From NCBI GenBank assembly GCA_002398565.1, contig DGZP01000012.1, positions 43,149 to 77,259 of the forward strand: a DNA stretch of 34,111 nucleotides, given 5' to 3'. Every line of letters begins with the position of its first letter. Position 1 is the stretch's first letter. A model generated the notes under the pieces. The model did no database searches, was not told where the DNA came from, and worked only from the letters and a program-made list of their open reading frames with translations. Origin of the DNA: Proteiniphilum sp. UBA4977. GTDB lineage: Bacteria; Bacteroidota; Bacteroidia; Bacteroidales; Dysgonomonadaceae. Below are positions 9,219 through 19,075 of the stretch, piece after piece. The position numbers and the translations under genes were made by a program.

Positions 9219-11375
9219 ATGAAAAGATTTACACTTAAAACCATTCTTTTATTATTAATTTCATTGTTTACTACTTTATTGAATGCTCAAATAAAAAAGA
9301 AAAGTAACAACGAATGGGTACTGGAAACACGTAACATGTCCTATGTATTAAAAATACAGGGAGATATATTGAAATCAGGTTATTACGGAGTAAAAATCTC
9401 CGATGACAAGTTACCGGACAATTACTACGAATGGAGAGATGAAGTGCCTGTCCGTGGAAAATTCCCGAATAAATCGCCTATACTGGAAGTCCTTTTTACT
9501 GATGGAACCCGGGACCTTGATTTGAAGTATTCATCGTATGAATTGAATTCAGAAAAAGGATTCGATGTGTTGAAGATAAAACATGTGGATAGTCTCTATT
9601 CTTTAGAGGTAAATGTACTATATCGTGTACTGCCTGGGTATGATATCATAGAAAAGTGGCTGGAGGTTGTAAACAGAGGGAAAAAAGTAATAAAGATAGA
9701 GAATGCCATGTCCGGTTCCCTGTGGTTGCCACAAGGTGCTTATGAACTGACCCATACTGCCGGGATTCATATGCGTGATTTTCAGCCAGAAACAACACTG
9801 TTGACCCAAGGAATAAAAACAATTCAAAGCAGGGATTTTAAAACATATGGTTCTTCGTTCTTTGCTGTTCGCCCCCAAGGTGAAGAGAATGAGTGTTGCG
9901 GGGATGTATGGTTTGGTCAACTGCATTATAGTGGAAATTGGCGAACAGATTTGGAGAGTACCTTTGATGACAGAGTCCAGATTACGAGCGGGATAAATTT
10001 TTGGGATACGGAATGGAATTTACGATCAAATGAAAAGTTTGTAACGCCAGTACTCTCATACGGGTATACTATAAATGGTTTAAATGGAGCATCTAATATA
10101 TATTCGAAATATATAAGAGAAGTTATTTTGCCCAAACAACGGAATAAAGTTCCGCGGCCGGTTATTTACAATAGCTGGTATGCGACGGGATTTAATATCG
10201 ATGAAGAGCAGCAGGTTGAATTAGCCAAAGTAGCAAAGGAAATTGGCGTTGAGATGTTTGTTGTTGATGACGGTTGGTTTAAAGGGAGGATGAATGATAA
10301 AGGAGGACTGGGCGACTGGGTAGCAGACAAGAACAAATTTCCAAATGGCTTAAACCCCATGATTAAGAAGATAAACGAGATGGGGCTTGACTTTGGTATT
10401 TGGGTTGAGCCTGAAATGATTAACAGGAATAGTGATTTGTACAGAAAACATCCCGATTGGGTATTGTATTTTAATAATAGGCCAAGGACCGAAGGACGAA
10501 ATCAATTAATGTTGAATCTTGCAAGGGAGGATGTGTATGATTATCTTTATAAATCGTTGCATGATTTATTGAAAAATCATAATATCAAATTTATAAAGTG
10601 GGACATGAACAAGTCATTGAGTGAGCCCGGGTGGCCGGATGCAGATCCAGCCATGCAACGTGAAACTCGTATCAGGTACATCGACAATTTATACAAATTA
10701 ATAAATCAATTGACAAGGGATTTCCCGGACGTTTGGTTTGAAACATGTTCGAGTGGAGGAGGGCGTGTGGATCTTGGAATTTTTAAGTGGGCTGATTTTG
10801 CATGGGTGAGTGATAATATTGATCCTCTGGACAGAATTCTCATCCAATATGCTTATTCGCATGCTTTTCCTGCAAACACAATGATAAGTTGGACAGGTTA
10901 TCATGACATGTATGGTATCAAACCTAGCCTGGAATTCCGCTTCGATGTGGCAATGAGCGGAGTACTCGGTATTGGAAACAATATTACGAAGTGGAGTGAA
11001 GAAGAAATCAATATTGCTAAAAAGAAAATTGCCGAATATAAGCAAATTAGAGAAACCGTACACAACGGGTATCTGCATCGTCTCTCTTCTCCATTTAAAA
11101 ATAATAGATGCATTCTTCAGTACAATAATCTGGAGGTAAATGCTGATAAGGCAGTGATATTTTTTTATCAATTAAATAATCAGTTGAAAGGGAGTTCAGA
11201 TTATCCCTACCCAAATAGGCTTATTAAATTAAAAGGATTGGAGCCTAACGCGTATTACAAGATTGATGGACGGGATGAAAAAATAAAGGGAGCCAATTTA
11301 ATGAATATCGGAATACTTTATCCTTTATCGAAATCCCACACGAGTAAAGTTCTGATTATTAAAAAGATTCAATAA
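9219..11375 (+). CDS. GH36 alpha-galactosidase (copy 1)
   Basis: The 718-residue product has a signal peptide (KTILLLLISLFTTLLNAQ). An N-terminal beta-supersandwich is followed by the GH36 barrel with FVVDDGWFKGRMNDKGGLGD (347-366), GIWVEPEMIN (393-402), FIKWDMNKS and SDNIDPLDR. D462 (KWDMN) is the expected nucleophile and D532 (SDNID) the acid/base. The ETCSSGGGRVDLG stretch in between is also family-typical. GH36 enzymes remove terminal alpha-galactose, with alpha-N-acetylgalactosaminidase activity in some members, so galactose release is the best but not the only prediction. Length fits the family (about 700-740). Short intergenic spacing on both sides suits one transcript with its neighbours. 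Confidence 0.92.
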   Translation: MKRFTLKTILLLLISLFTTLLNAQIKKKSNNEWVLETRNMSYVLKIQGDILKSGYYGVKISDDKLPDNYYEWRDEVPVRGKFPNKSPILEVLFTDGTRDLDLKYSSYELNSEKGFDVLKIKHVDSLYSLEVNVLYRVLPGYDIIEKWLEVVNRGKKVIKIENAMSGSLWLPQGAYELTHTAGIHMRDFQPETTLLTQGIKTIQSRDFKTYGSSFFAVRPQGEENECCGDVWFGQLHYSGNWRTDLESTFDDRVQITSGINFWDTEWNLRSNEKFVTPVLSYGYTINGLNGASNIYSKYIREVILPKQRNKVPRPVIYNSWYATGFNIDEEQQVELAKVAKEIGVEMFVVDDGWFKGRMNDKGGLGDWVADKNKFPNGLNPMIKKINEMGLDFGIWVEPEMINRNSDLYRKHPDWVLYFNNRPRTEGRNQLMLNLAREDVYDYLYKSLHDLLKNHNIKFIKWDMNKSLSEPGWPDADPAMQRETRIRYIDNLYKLINQLTRDFPDVWFETCSSGGGRVDLGIFKWADFAWVSDNIDPLDRILIQYAYSHAFPANTMISWTGYHDMYGIKPSLEFRFDVAMSGVLGIGNNITKWSEEEINIAKKKIAEYKQIRETVHNGYLHRLSSPFKNNRCILQYNNLEVNADKAVIFFYQLNNQLKGSSDYPYPNRLIKLKGLEPNAYYKIDGRDEKIKGANLMNIGILYPLSKSHTSKVLIIKKIQ

Positions 11376-11389
11376 TTATCAATAAGGCC

Positions 11390-11414
11390 CTGCAACGTTA
11401 CATCCACTTTGCAG
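11390..11414 (+). promoter_or_regulatory. Inverted repeat CTGCAA-N13-TTGCAG upstream of the GH27 gene
   Basis: A perfect 6-bp inverted repeat (11390-11395 and 11409-11414) lies in the 112-bp gap before the GH27 gene. It could be an operator or a small mRNA hairpin. There is no T-run, so it is not a terminator. Seen once only, so confidence is low. Confidence 0.25.
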
Positions 11415-11487
11415 CGGACTATCGTAACAAAATAATTGGCAGATACTTTGAAAATGATACATGTTTTTTTAAAAAACGAGAATTTAT

Positions 11488-13515
11488 ATGTTTGAAATTA
11501 AAAAAAATATACATAGTGTTTTTGGACGTATGTATATCCCTATTTCGTTCTTTTTACTACTGTTCAGTGGAACTTTCTCTTTTCCGGCGGTCGCTGGTCA
11601 GAAAGAACTGGTACGGCTTTCTTCTTTAGACCTGTCGTTCGTTGCACAAGGTACAGGTCAGGCTCAGGCAGACAAATCACCAAAAGGAACGTCACTTTCA
11701 ATCGGGGGACAGGAATTTTCAAACGGGGTAAGTACTCATGCCGATGGTTTCATGCGAGTTGAACTAAATGGTGACACAGAAAGATTCATAGCATTCGTGG
11801 GCGTGGATGACAATGTTGGCACGGATGCCTCGAGCGTTTTCTTTAGAGTTGTCGGAGACGGGCAGACACTCTTTAAATCGGAAATAATGCGATGGAAACA
11901 GTCGGCACAAAAAATTGATCTCGACGTGAAGGGAGTCAAACTGCTTATCCTGTTGACTGAATCGGCGGGTGATGGAATTACGGCTGACTATGGCAATTGG
12001 GCCGATGCTGGTTTTTGGGTAGATGGTCAACATCCGGTAATTGTGGGTCCGCCTCAGGAAGAAGCCCTTGTGTTGACACCCAAGCCTCCACGCACACCTC
12101 GTATTAACGGCGCTCGCATCTTCGGTGTACGTCCGGGTAAGCCCTTCTTATTCACTGTCCCGGTTACTGGAGACCGTCCAATGTCATATGCTGCGGATGG
12201 TTTACCCAAAGGCTTGGTTTTAGATTCGAAAACAGGGCAAATTACCGGAAAAATCGAGAAGTCAGGAGAATATAATGTCATACTCAAAGCAAAAAACCAG
12301 CTTGGAAAGACAACTCGAAAATTTAAGATTGTTTGTGGTGAAACGTTGTCACTGACACCCCAAATGGGCTGGAACGCCTACTATGTGTGGAAACGCGATG
12401 TCACCGACAAAATTATCAGAGAAGCTGCCGATGCAATGGTTTCTACCGGCTTGATTAACCATGGTTATCAATATATCTGTATTGACGATTTCTGGTCGAT
12501 GTATCCACAAAGCAAGGATTCAACGCTCAACGGACAACCTCGCGATGAACAAGGATATATTAATGCCAACCGTCACTTCCCGGACATGAAGGCATTGACC
12601 GATTATATTCATTCAAAAGGTTTAAAAGCTGGGATTTATTCGTCTCCCGGCCCGTTGACTTGCGGGGGGCATGTTGGTTCCTTTGGATACGAAGAACAGG
12701 ATGCGAAGCGGTTTGCTGATTGGGGTTTTGATTTGTTAAAATATGATCAATGCTCATATCAACCCGCTGATCCAAACAGTTTAGCCGATTTGCAAAAACC
12801 TTATAAGTTGATGGGTGATATTCTGCGAAAACAGGATCGCGATATTGTTTTGAACATTTGCCAGTACGGTCTGGGAAATGTATGGGAATGGGGAAAGGAA
12901 GTCGGGGGGCACAGCTGGCGTACTGCCCGCGACTTGGGCAGAGGGTATCAATCGATACCTATGGCATTATTTCGTGACAGTTTTGATGTTTTTGCCCTTA
13001 ATAAATTACATAATTATGGCGGTCCTGGTGGTTGGAACGATCCTGACTATTTGTTGCTTGGCGATTTAAGTTTTCGAAGAGGAGAACTCGTGCCTACTCC
13101 ATTGACACCCAACGAACAATATATGCATTTCTCATTCTGGTGTATTGTCGCTGCTCCTTTGTTTTTAAGCGGTGATATTACACATTTGAATGAATTTACG
13201 CTAAGTCTGCTCACGAACAATGAGATGATCGATGTGAATCAAGACCCGTTGGGAAAACCTGGAAGACGTGTTGCCCTGAATGATGAGTGTGAAGTTTGGG
13301 TACGTGAATTAGAAGATGGGAGCAAAGCCGTAGGACTGTTCAATCGCAGCGAAATCGAGATGAAAATAAGTGCCAATTGGACGGATCTCGGACTGGAAGG
13401 CGAGCAATTGGTACGTGACTTATGGAGACAACAGGATTTGGGTATTTATCAGAATGAATTTCAAGCCACTGTTCCAAGACATGGAGCTGTGGTGATAAAG
13501 ATAAAAAAAATATAA
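11488..13515 (+). CDS. GH27 alpha-galactosidase with N-terminal NPCBM domain
   Basis: The 675-residue exported protein may start at 11488 or at the internal ATG 11530, which gives a shorter signal peptide (MYIPISFFLLLFSGTFSFPA). Residues about 40-180 form an NPCBM carbohydrate-binding module (FSNGVSTHADGFMRVELNG ... VDDNVGTDASSVFF). Residues about 205-282 look like a putative-Ig linker (GLPKGLVLDSKTGQITGKI). The GH27 barrel starts at LTPQMGWNAYY (289-299). The nucleophile is D420 (LLKYDQCSY) and the likely acid/base is D482 in GGHSWRTARDLG; GGPGGWNDPDYL (511-522) is a further clan-D signature. The enzyme should hydrolyse terminal alpha-D-galactosides. The NPCBM and Ig-like modules probably hold it on polymeric substrate. 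Confidence 0.92.
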   Translation: MFEIKKNIHSVFGRMYIPISFFLLLFSGTFSFPAVAGQKELVRLSSLDLSFVAQGTGQAQADKSPKGTSLSIGGQEFSNGVSTHADGFMRVELNGDTERFIAFVGVDDNVGTDASSVFFRVVGDGQTLFKSEIMRWKQSAQKIDLDVKGVKLLILLTESAGDGITADYGNWADAGFWVDGQHPVIVGPPQEEALVLTPKPPRTPRINGARIFGVRPGKPFLFTVPVTGDRPMSYAADGLPKGLVLDSKTGQITGKIEKSGEYNVILKAKNQLGKTTRKFKIVCGETLSLTPQMGWNAYYVWKRDVTDKIIREAADAMVSTGLINHGYQYICIDDFWSMYPQSKDSTLNGQPRDEQGYINANRHFPDMKALTDYIHSKGLKAGIYSSPGPLTCGGHVGSFGYEEQDAKRFADWGFDLLKYDQCSYQPADPNSLADLQKPYKLMGDILRKQDRDIVLNICQYGLGNVWEWGKEVGGHSWRTARDLGRGYQSIPMALFRDSFDVFALNKLHNYGGPGGWNDPDYLLLGDLSFRRGELVPTPLTPNEQYMHFSFWCIVAAPLFLSGDITHLNEFTLSLLTNNEMIDVNQDPLGKPGRRVALNDECEVWVRELEDGSKAVGLFNRSEIEMKISANWTDLGLEGEQLVRDLWRQQDLGIYQNEFQATVPRHGAVVIKIKKI

Positions 13516-13552
13516 GAGGATTGTTATTGTTTTGAAAAGCTTGAGAAAAATT

Positions 13553-15751
13553 ATGAAAACTTTTATTGGTACAATTGTTTTACTGTTTATTTTTTTGTGT
13601 TCTTTCGGCCAAAAAATCACTATTCCAATTGAAACGGAGAATGTTGCTACAGTTCTGCAGACGGACAATAACAAACGTCTTAAAATTATCTATACTGGAA
13701 AATCTCTGAAAGAACATAGCGAGTATACGGAGATCGGTAAAATATACAATCTGAATTCGCCGGGGGCCGCATCTAACAATAACGCCTACTCAGTAGCCGG
13801 AATCGACAATAACTTCACGGAGCCTGCCATTGCAGTGGTACATGCAGACGGTAACAACTCTCTGGATCTATTGTATGAGCGTCACACATCGTCACAAACG
13901 GATGATGGGGCGATCCTTACCACAATCACCCTCAAAGATGCGGTATATCCATTTTTTGTAGATTTGTTTTACAAAACATGGAAAGAGAAGGACGTGATTG
14001 AGCAGTGGAGCGTAATCAGGCATACTGAAAAGGAAAATGTAACGTTGAATAAATACGCATCGGCCAATTTGTATCTTTTCAATAAAGATTATTATCTGAC
14101 CAGCTATAATGGATCTTGGGCGAGGGAGATGCAGCCTGTGGAGACACACTTGCGTCAAGGTATGCATACCGTTGAGAGTCGGTTGGGTACCAGGGAAAAT
14201 TTGCTCACTTCGCCGAATTTTATGCTTTCGCTCGACGGAAAAGCGACGGAGACATCGGGTACCGTAATAATGGGACAAATTGCCTGGGATGGGAACTTCT
14301 CATTGCAGTTTGAAACAGATGTCTTCAAGAACATGCACATCGTCGCAGGAATCAATCCTTATCAGTCGTCCTTCCTCCTAAAACCGAATACGCCGTTCGA
14401 GACGCCTCGCTTTATTTATACCCTATCGTACGAGGGCAAAGGTAGGGGTAGCCGCAATCTGCAGGGATGGCTTCGTGAAAACAGACTCCTTGACGGGAAG
14501 GGAGATCGTCTGACTTTGCTCAATAACTGGGAAGCTACCTATTTCGATTTTGATCAGGAAAAGCTTGTCGGCCTCTTTGGTGGAGCAAAAGAGTTGGGTG
14601 TAGACATGTTTCTGCTTGACGACGGATGGTTTGCCAACAAATACCCGCGTAACAACGACAAAGCCGGTCTGGGTGACTGGAAAGTGAACCGGAACAAGCT
14701 GCCCGACGGAATTCCTTATCTTATACGTGAAGCTGAAAAGGTGGGGGTGAAATTTGGCATATGGATAGAGCCGGAGATGGTGAATCCGAAAAGTGAGTTG
14801 TACGAACAACATACCGACTGGGTACTCAGGGAAGAAAACAGGCCTGAAATATACTTCAGGAACCAGTTGGTACTTGACCTGACCAATCCCGAGGTGCAGG
14901 ATCACGTGTTTGGTGTCGTCGATGGCCTTTTTACTGAAAACCCATCCCTTGCCTTTATCAAATGGGATTGCAATGCACCCATCTTTAACGGACATTCCAA
15001 ATATCTGGAACGAAATAAAATACCCCAATCACATTTGTATGTGGAATATACAAGAGGACTTGATAAGGTATTGCAGCGAATCCGAGAAAAATACCCCACA
15101 GTGCCGATGATGCTTTGCTCCGGTGGTGGTGGTCGTTCTGACTACAGCCTGCTGCAATATTTTACGGAATTCTGGCTGAGCGACAATACCGACCCTTTGG
15201 AACGTGTGTTCATGCAATGGGACTATTCATATTACTATCCTGCCATCACCATGTGTAATCATGTGACCGACTGGAGCAACAAATCGCTCAAATACCGTAT
15301 CGATGTGGCATCCATGGGCAAATTGGGTTTTGATATCCGCGCGAATGAATTAAGTGAGCGCGACATGAAGTTTGTCCGCCAGACAGTAAGTAATTACAAC
15401 GACTTTAAGGATATTGTGTGGCATGGAGAGATGTACCGGTTGTCAAGTCCGTATGAAAACGACATGGCTTCATTGATGTATGTCAGCAATGACAAAACTG
15501 AAGGAGTAATGTTCAGTTATCTCACGAACTGGAGGTACCTGGCTGAACCTTCACTTCGTCCGGTAAAATTACAGGGACTGGATGCCGGAAAGAGTTATCG
15601 GTTGACCGAATTAAATCTGCACGACGAACAGAAATCTTCCGTGGACGGCAGCAGAATATATTCCGGAGATTTTCTGATGAATGCGGGATTCAATCCAAAT
15701 GTAAATAGCAACAGGACCAGTGTGGTAATTAAGATAGAGTCCGTAAAATAA
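13553..15751 (+). CDS. GH36 alpha-galactosidase (copy 2)
   Basis: The start is the ATG at 13553. An in-frame TTG at 13532 adds seven residues and is less likely, because 13553 gives a compact signal peptide (MKTFIGTIVLLFIFLCSFG). The 732-residue protein matches GH36: FLLDDGWFANKYPRNNDKAG (353-372), GIWIEPEMVN (402-411), FIKWDCN with nucleophile D472, and SDNTDPLER with acid/base D544. It differs from copy 1 around the subsites, with KWDCNAPIFN in place of KWDMNKSLSE and CSGGGGRSD in place of CSSGGGRVD. The two paralogues may therefore act on different alpha-galactose linkages or acceptors. It lies 37 bp after the GH27 gene and 30 bp before the GH31 gene, so it is almost certainly in the same operon. 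Confidence 0.92.
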   Translation: MKTFIGTIVLLFIFLCSFGQKITIPIETENVATVLQTDNNKRLKIIYTGKSLKEHSEYTEIGKIYNLNSPGAASNNNAYSVAGIDNNFTEPAIAVVHADGNNSLDLLYERHTSSQTDDGAILTTITLKDAVYPFFVDLFYKTWKEKDVIEQWSVIRHTEKENVTLNKYASANLYLFNKDYYLTSYNGSWAREMQPVETHLRQGMHTVESRLGTRENLLTSPNFMLSLDGKATETSGTVIMGQIAWDGNFSLQFETDVFKNMHIVAGINPYQSSFLLKPNTPFETPRFIYTLSYEGKGRGSRNLQGWLRENRLLDGKGDRLTLLNNWEATYFDFDQEKLVGLFGGAKELGVDMFLLDDGWFANKYPRNNDKAGLGDWKVNRNKLPDGIPYLIREAEKVGVKFGIWIEPEMVNPKSELYEQHTDWVLREENRPEIYFRNQLVLDLTNPEVQDHVFGVVDGLFTENPSLAFIKWDCNAPIFNGHSKYLERNKIPQSHLYVEYTRGLDKVLQRIREKYPTVPMMLCSGGGGRSDYSLLQYFTEFWLSDNTDPLERVFMQWDYSYYYPAITMCNHVTDWSNKSLKYRIDVASMGKLGFDIRANELSERDMKFVRQTVSNYNDFKDIVWHGEMYRLSSPYENDMASLMYVSNDKTEGVMFSYLTNWRYLAEPSLRPVKLQGLDAGKSYRLTELNLHDEQKSSVDGSRIYSGDFLMNAGFNPNVNSNRTSVVIKIESVK

Positions 15752-15781
15752 GAGATATCTTAATAATAGAAAAAATAGTTT

Positions 15782-17929
15782 ATGAAAAGAGTATGGTTCG
15801 TTATTTGTGTTTTTTTTATTTTTCATCTGTCAAGTGCACAGACAATTGAGAAAATATTTCCCGGTATTTGGAAAATAACTTATGGACAGCCCGAAAAATA
15901 TCTGCCTACCGATTTTAAGGAAGCCCCGGCGTCCGAAGCGTTGATGAAGATTCCCGATCGTGATGCGGAACCGTTCGACCTCCGTTCAATACAATTCAAA
16001 GAAACACCAATGGGGGTAATGGTCGAATTTACAATAGATGAGTCAGAAAACATATATGGCTTCGGTTTGCAGGTAAACTCCTTCCAGCAACGGGGAATGC
16101 GCCGCGATATTCGGAATAATAGCTGGACTGTCGGTAATGTGGGATTTAGTCATGCCTCCCTGCCCTTTTACGTCTCATCCAAAGGTTATGGACTATTGGT
16201 AAATACCGCCCGGTATACAACATTCTACATGGGATCGCAAAACAAAGTGGCCAGATCAGCTGACCTTGCACGGAACCTGAAGGATGTCATGGAAAAGCCT
16301 GGAACCTCGCCCGCACAGTTATACAACCGTGCCTATAAACCCTCCAACGATGTGGAGATTGTAGTAAACGGTACGGAAGGAATGGAAATTTTTGTTTTTG
16401 ATGGACCTTCGGTAATGCAGGTAATGCAGCGTTATAACCTGTTTTCGGGAGGAGGCGCTATTCCGCCACTCTGGGGACTGGGATTCAAATACAGGGCCAA
16501 ATCCACATTCAATGATAAGGAGGTAATGAAATTTGCTCAGTATTTCAGGGACAAACATATTCCTTGTGATATGTTCGGTTTAGAGCCTGGCTGGCATTCC
16601 GCGGCATATTCCTGTTCTTTCACCTGGCATCCCGGTAATTTCCCTGATCCGGACAAAGTCATTGATACCATGCATGAGATGAACTACAAACTCAACCTTT
16701 GGGAGCACGCGTACATTCACCCCACTTCCCCGATGTTTGGCGAGATATTACCCTGGTCTGGGGACTATGCCGTTTGGAAAGGCGCTGTCCCTGATTTTAT
16801 CACGAAGGAAGCCCGTGAGGTTTTTGGTTCGTACCATGAAGAAAAATTGATGAGTAAAGGTATCTCGGCATTCAAACTCGATGAATGCGATGCGGCCGAT
16901 TACGCCAAGGCTTCAGCCGAATGGAGCTTTCCCGACATTGCAAGTTTCCCCTCCGGGGTTGATGGCGTGCAGTACCGTCAGTTGTTCGGTTTGTTATATC
17001 AGAAGACGGTTTGGGACCTTTTCAAGAAAGCTAACAGAAGAACTTTCCTTGAAGTCAGGGCTTCCCATTTGTTTGCTGCACCTTACGGGGCTGTACTATA
17101 CAGTGACATGTATGAACATGCCGATTATGTCCGGATGTTGCTTAATTCAGGATTTTCAGGTCTGAACTGGTCTCCCGAAGTGAGACAAACGGTATCGGAA
17201 GATGATTTGATACGAAGAATCCAAACGACATTGATGTCACCTCATATGATTGTGGACTGCTGGTTTCTTAATAATCCTCCCTGGTTTCATTATGTAAAAG
17301 AGAAAAATAACAACAATGAAGTCTTACCGAATTACCTGGAACTGGAAGGGATGGTTAAAAAGTTGGTAGAGCTGAGGATGCGTCTTATCCCATATCTTTA
17401 TGCAGCATTTGCCCGCTACCATTTTGAAGGTGTACCCCCATTCCGATCCATGATTTTGGATTTTCCAGATGACAAGGAAGTTTGGAAGATTGAAGATCAG
17501 TACATGATGGGAGATGATTTAATGTGTGCCCCATTTCTTAATGGCGTATCGGAAAGGGACGTATATTTTCCGGAAGGTGAATGGTTTGATTTTAATTCCA
17601 GGAAAAAATACGAAGGAGGAAAAAGATATCATATACAAATGAGCCTTGATGAAATTCCTTTGTTTGTCAAGAGTGGAACGATTCTACCTTTGGCAGATCC
17701 GGTGGAATATATCACTCCCAAAACAGTATTTAACGTTTCGTGTCTTGTCTTCGGAGATCCGGTAAAATCTACGGTCCTGTTCGAGGACGATGGTGAAACA
17801 TTCAATTTTGAAAAAGGCAGTTTCAATAGTGTCGAATTGAGTTGGAATAATCACAAAGGAAAAGTGGTCAGACATGGAAATCAGAAACGGCAATTATATA
17901 AGATAACCAATTGGCGTAATTTTAAGTAA
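15782..17929 (+). CDS. GH31 family alpha-glycosidase
   Basis: The 715-residue protein has a signal peptide (MKRVWFVICVFFIFHLSSAQ). The N-terminal GH31 sandwich is marked by ENIYGFGLQVNSFQQRG (89-105). The barrel has WGLGFKYRAKSTFNDKEV (231-248), FGLEPGWHS (265-273), NLWEHAYIHPTSPMFGE (305-321) and FKLDECD (364-370). D367 is the probable nucleophile and D442 in YSDMYEH a candidate acid/base. The KLDECD form differs from the common WIDMNE or KTDFGE forms, so assignment to alpha-glucosidase or alpha-xylosidase is not safe. I looked for the ADFGE-type motif of classical sulfoquinovosidases and did not find it. Its place among GH36, GH27 and GH97 genes suggests trimming of an alpha-linked side chain. 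Confidence 0.88.
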   Translation: MKRVWFVICVFFIFHLSSAQTIEKIFPGIWKITYGQPEKYLPTDFKEAPASEALMKIPDRDAEPFDLRSIQFKETPMGVMVEFTIDESENIYGFGLQVNSFQQRGMRRDIRNNSWTVGNVGFSHASLPFYVSSKGYGLLVNTARYTTFYMGSQNKVARSADLARNLKDVMEKPGTSPAQLYNRAYKPSNDVEIVVNGTEGMEIFVFDGPSVMQVMQRYNLFSGGGAIPPLWGLGFKYRAKSTFNDKEVMKFAQYFRDKHIPCDMFGLEPGWHSAAYSCSFTWHPGNFPDPDKVIDTMHEMNYKLNLWEHAYIHPTSPMFGEILPWSGDYAVWKGAVPDFITKEAREVFGSYHEEKLMSKGISAFKLDECDAADYAKASAEWSFPDIASFPSGVDGVQYRQLFGLLYQKTVWDLFKKANRRTFLEVRASHLFAAPYGAVLYSDMYEHADYVRMLLNSGFSGLNWSPEVRQTVSEDDLIRRIQTTLMSPHMIVDCWFLNNPPWFHYVKEKNNNNEVLPNYLELEGMVKKLVELRMRLIPYLYAAFARYHFEGVPPFRSMILDFPDDKEVWKIEDQYMMGDDLMCAPFLNGVSERDVYFPEGEWFDFNSRKKYEGGKRYHIQMSLDEIPLFVKSGTILPLADPVEYITPKTVFNVSCLVFGDPVKSTVLFEDDGETFNFEKGSFNSVELSWNNHKGKVVRHGNQKRQLYKITNWRNFK

Positions 17930-17993
17930 ATACTGCCAGAAACAATGCTGAGTCAGTGAAGTAAGAGAGTAGGAATTCTGAATAACGGAGAAA

Positions 17994-18998
17994 ATGTGTG
18001 AAATTGAGTCGCAAGAATTCGGTAGGGTCGGCGGACAGGCCGTTTATCTTTTTAGGTTTGTGAATGATCCGGGAACAAATATCGAGATTATCAGTTACGG
18101 TGCAATAATAAAATCGATCAAGAGGCCCGATAAAAAAGGGAAAATTCAAGATATTGTCCTCGGATATGGTACACTTGAGGATTATCTGTCAGATAATAAT
18201 TATATTGGAGCAACAATAGGGCGTTACGCAAACCGGATTTCAGACGCCTCTTTTTCAATAGACGGAAAAACTTATTTTCTTGATAAAAATGATGGAGACA
18301 ATTGTAATCACGGGGGATTCTCCGGATTCAACAAAAAGTTATTTGATTACAAAATTGAAAAAGACAAGCTCATTTTAAGTGTGGAAAGTGCGGATGGCGA
18401 AGGTGGGTTCCCCGGAAACATGATGCTGACAATCACATACCAGTTGACTGATAAAAACGAATTGTTTATTGATTATGATGTATCGGCCGATAAAAAAACG
18501 CCGGTAAATATCACCAATCATTCCTATTTTAATTTATCAGGAGAAAAAACGATTTTGAAACATCGCCTGAAGATTGAATCTGACAGGGTTCTAGAATTCG
18601 ATAATAATTTTTTGCCCACGGGCAATGGAGTTGATGTATCGAATAATCCCGGTTTTGATTTCCGTCGATTCAGAGTGATAGCTGAAAATATGAATTTGAA
18701 ACGTGAAAAAATGATTGGATATAATTCATATTTTATCGCGAGAGAAAAAAATGATGTTTTGAAAAAACTCGTCACTTTGAGGAGTGAAAAATCCGACAGT
18801 GGGGTCGAGGTTTTTTCTACCATGCCTGGGGTCATGATCTATACCGGCGATTTCCTTTCCGGAAGCCATCGACCTTTTTCGGGAATAAGCCTTGAGGCTC
18901 ATTATTATCCGAACTCTCCAAACCACCATCACTTTCCTGAAAAGTTCTGTGAATGTGACAGGAACTGGAAAGAAACCATCATGTACCGGTTCATATGA
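17994..18998 (+). CDS. galM: Aldose 1-epimerase (mutarotase)
   Basis: The 334-residue product is of usual GalM length. Visible motifs are GRYANRI (77-83, substrate Arg77), NHGG with H106, NITNHSYFNLSG with catalytic H176, MIYTGDFL (281-288) and the catalytic-base region GISLEAHYYPNSPN with E301. The enzyme interconverts alpha- and beta-anomers of free sugars such as galactose, which fits sugar release by the GH36/GH27/GH97/GH31 neighbours. Unlike its neighbours it has no clear signal peptide, so it is probably cytoplasmic. One oddity is that the usual substrate-binding Asp-His (GYDH) is GYNS here (N243), hinting at an altered sugar preference. It lies 64 bp after the GH31 gene and 77 bp before the DUF1080 gene. 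Confidence 0.9.
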   Translation: MCEIESQEFGRVGGQAVYLFRFVNDPGTNIEIISYGAIIKSIKRPDKKGKIQDIVLGYGTLEDYLSDNNYIGATIGRYANRISDASFSIDGKTYFLDKNDGDNCNHGGFSGFNKKLFDYKIEKDKLILSVESADGEGGFPGNMMLTITYQLTDKNELFIDYDVSADKKTPVNITNHSYFNLSGEKTILKHRLKIESDRVLEFDNNFLPTGNGVDVSNNPGFDFRRFRVIAENMNLKREKMIGYNSYFIAREKNDVLKKLVTLRSEKSDSGVEVFSTMPGVMIYTGDFLSGSHRPFSGISLEAHYYPNSPNHHHFPEKFCECDRNWKETIMYRFI

Positions 18999-19075
18999 AG
19001 GAAAGTTCGGACATTTCATGGAGGCTTCTATGACAAAATACCGGATGTTACAGTGCAAAACAAGAAATTTTTATA

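Noticed and set aside
15782..17929. GH31 as the sulfoquinovosidase of the putative sulfosugar pathway
   Set aside because: The ADFGE-type nucleophile motif of classical sulfoquinovosidases is absent, and the gene lies in the galactosidase block without a LacI operator.
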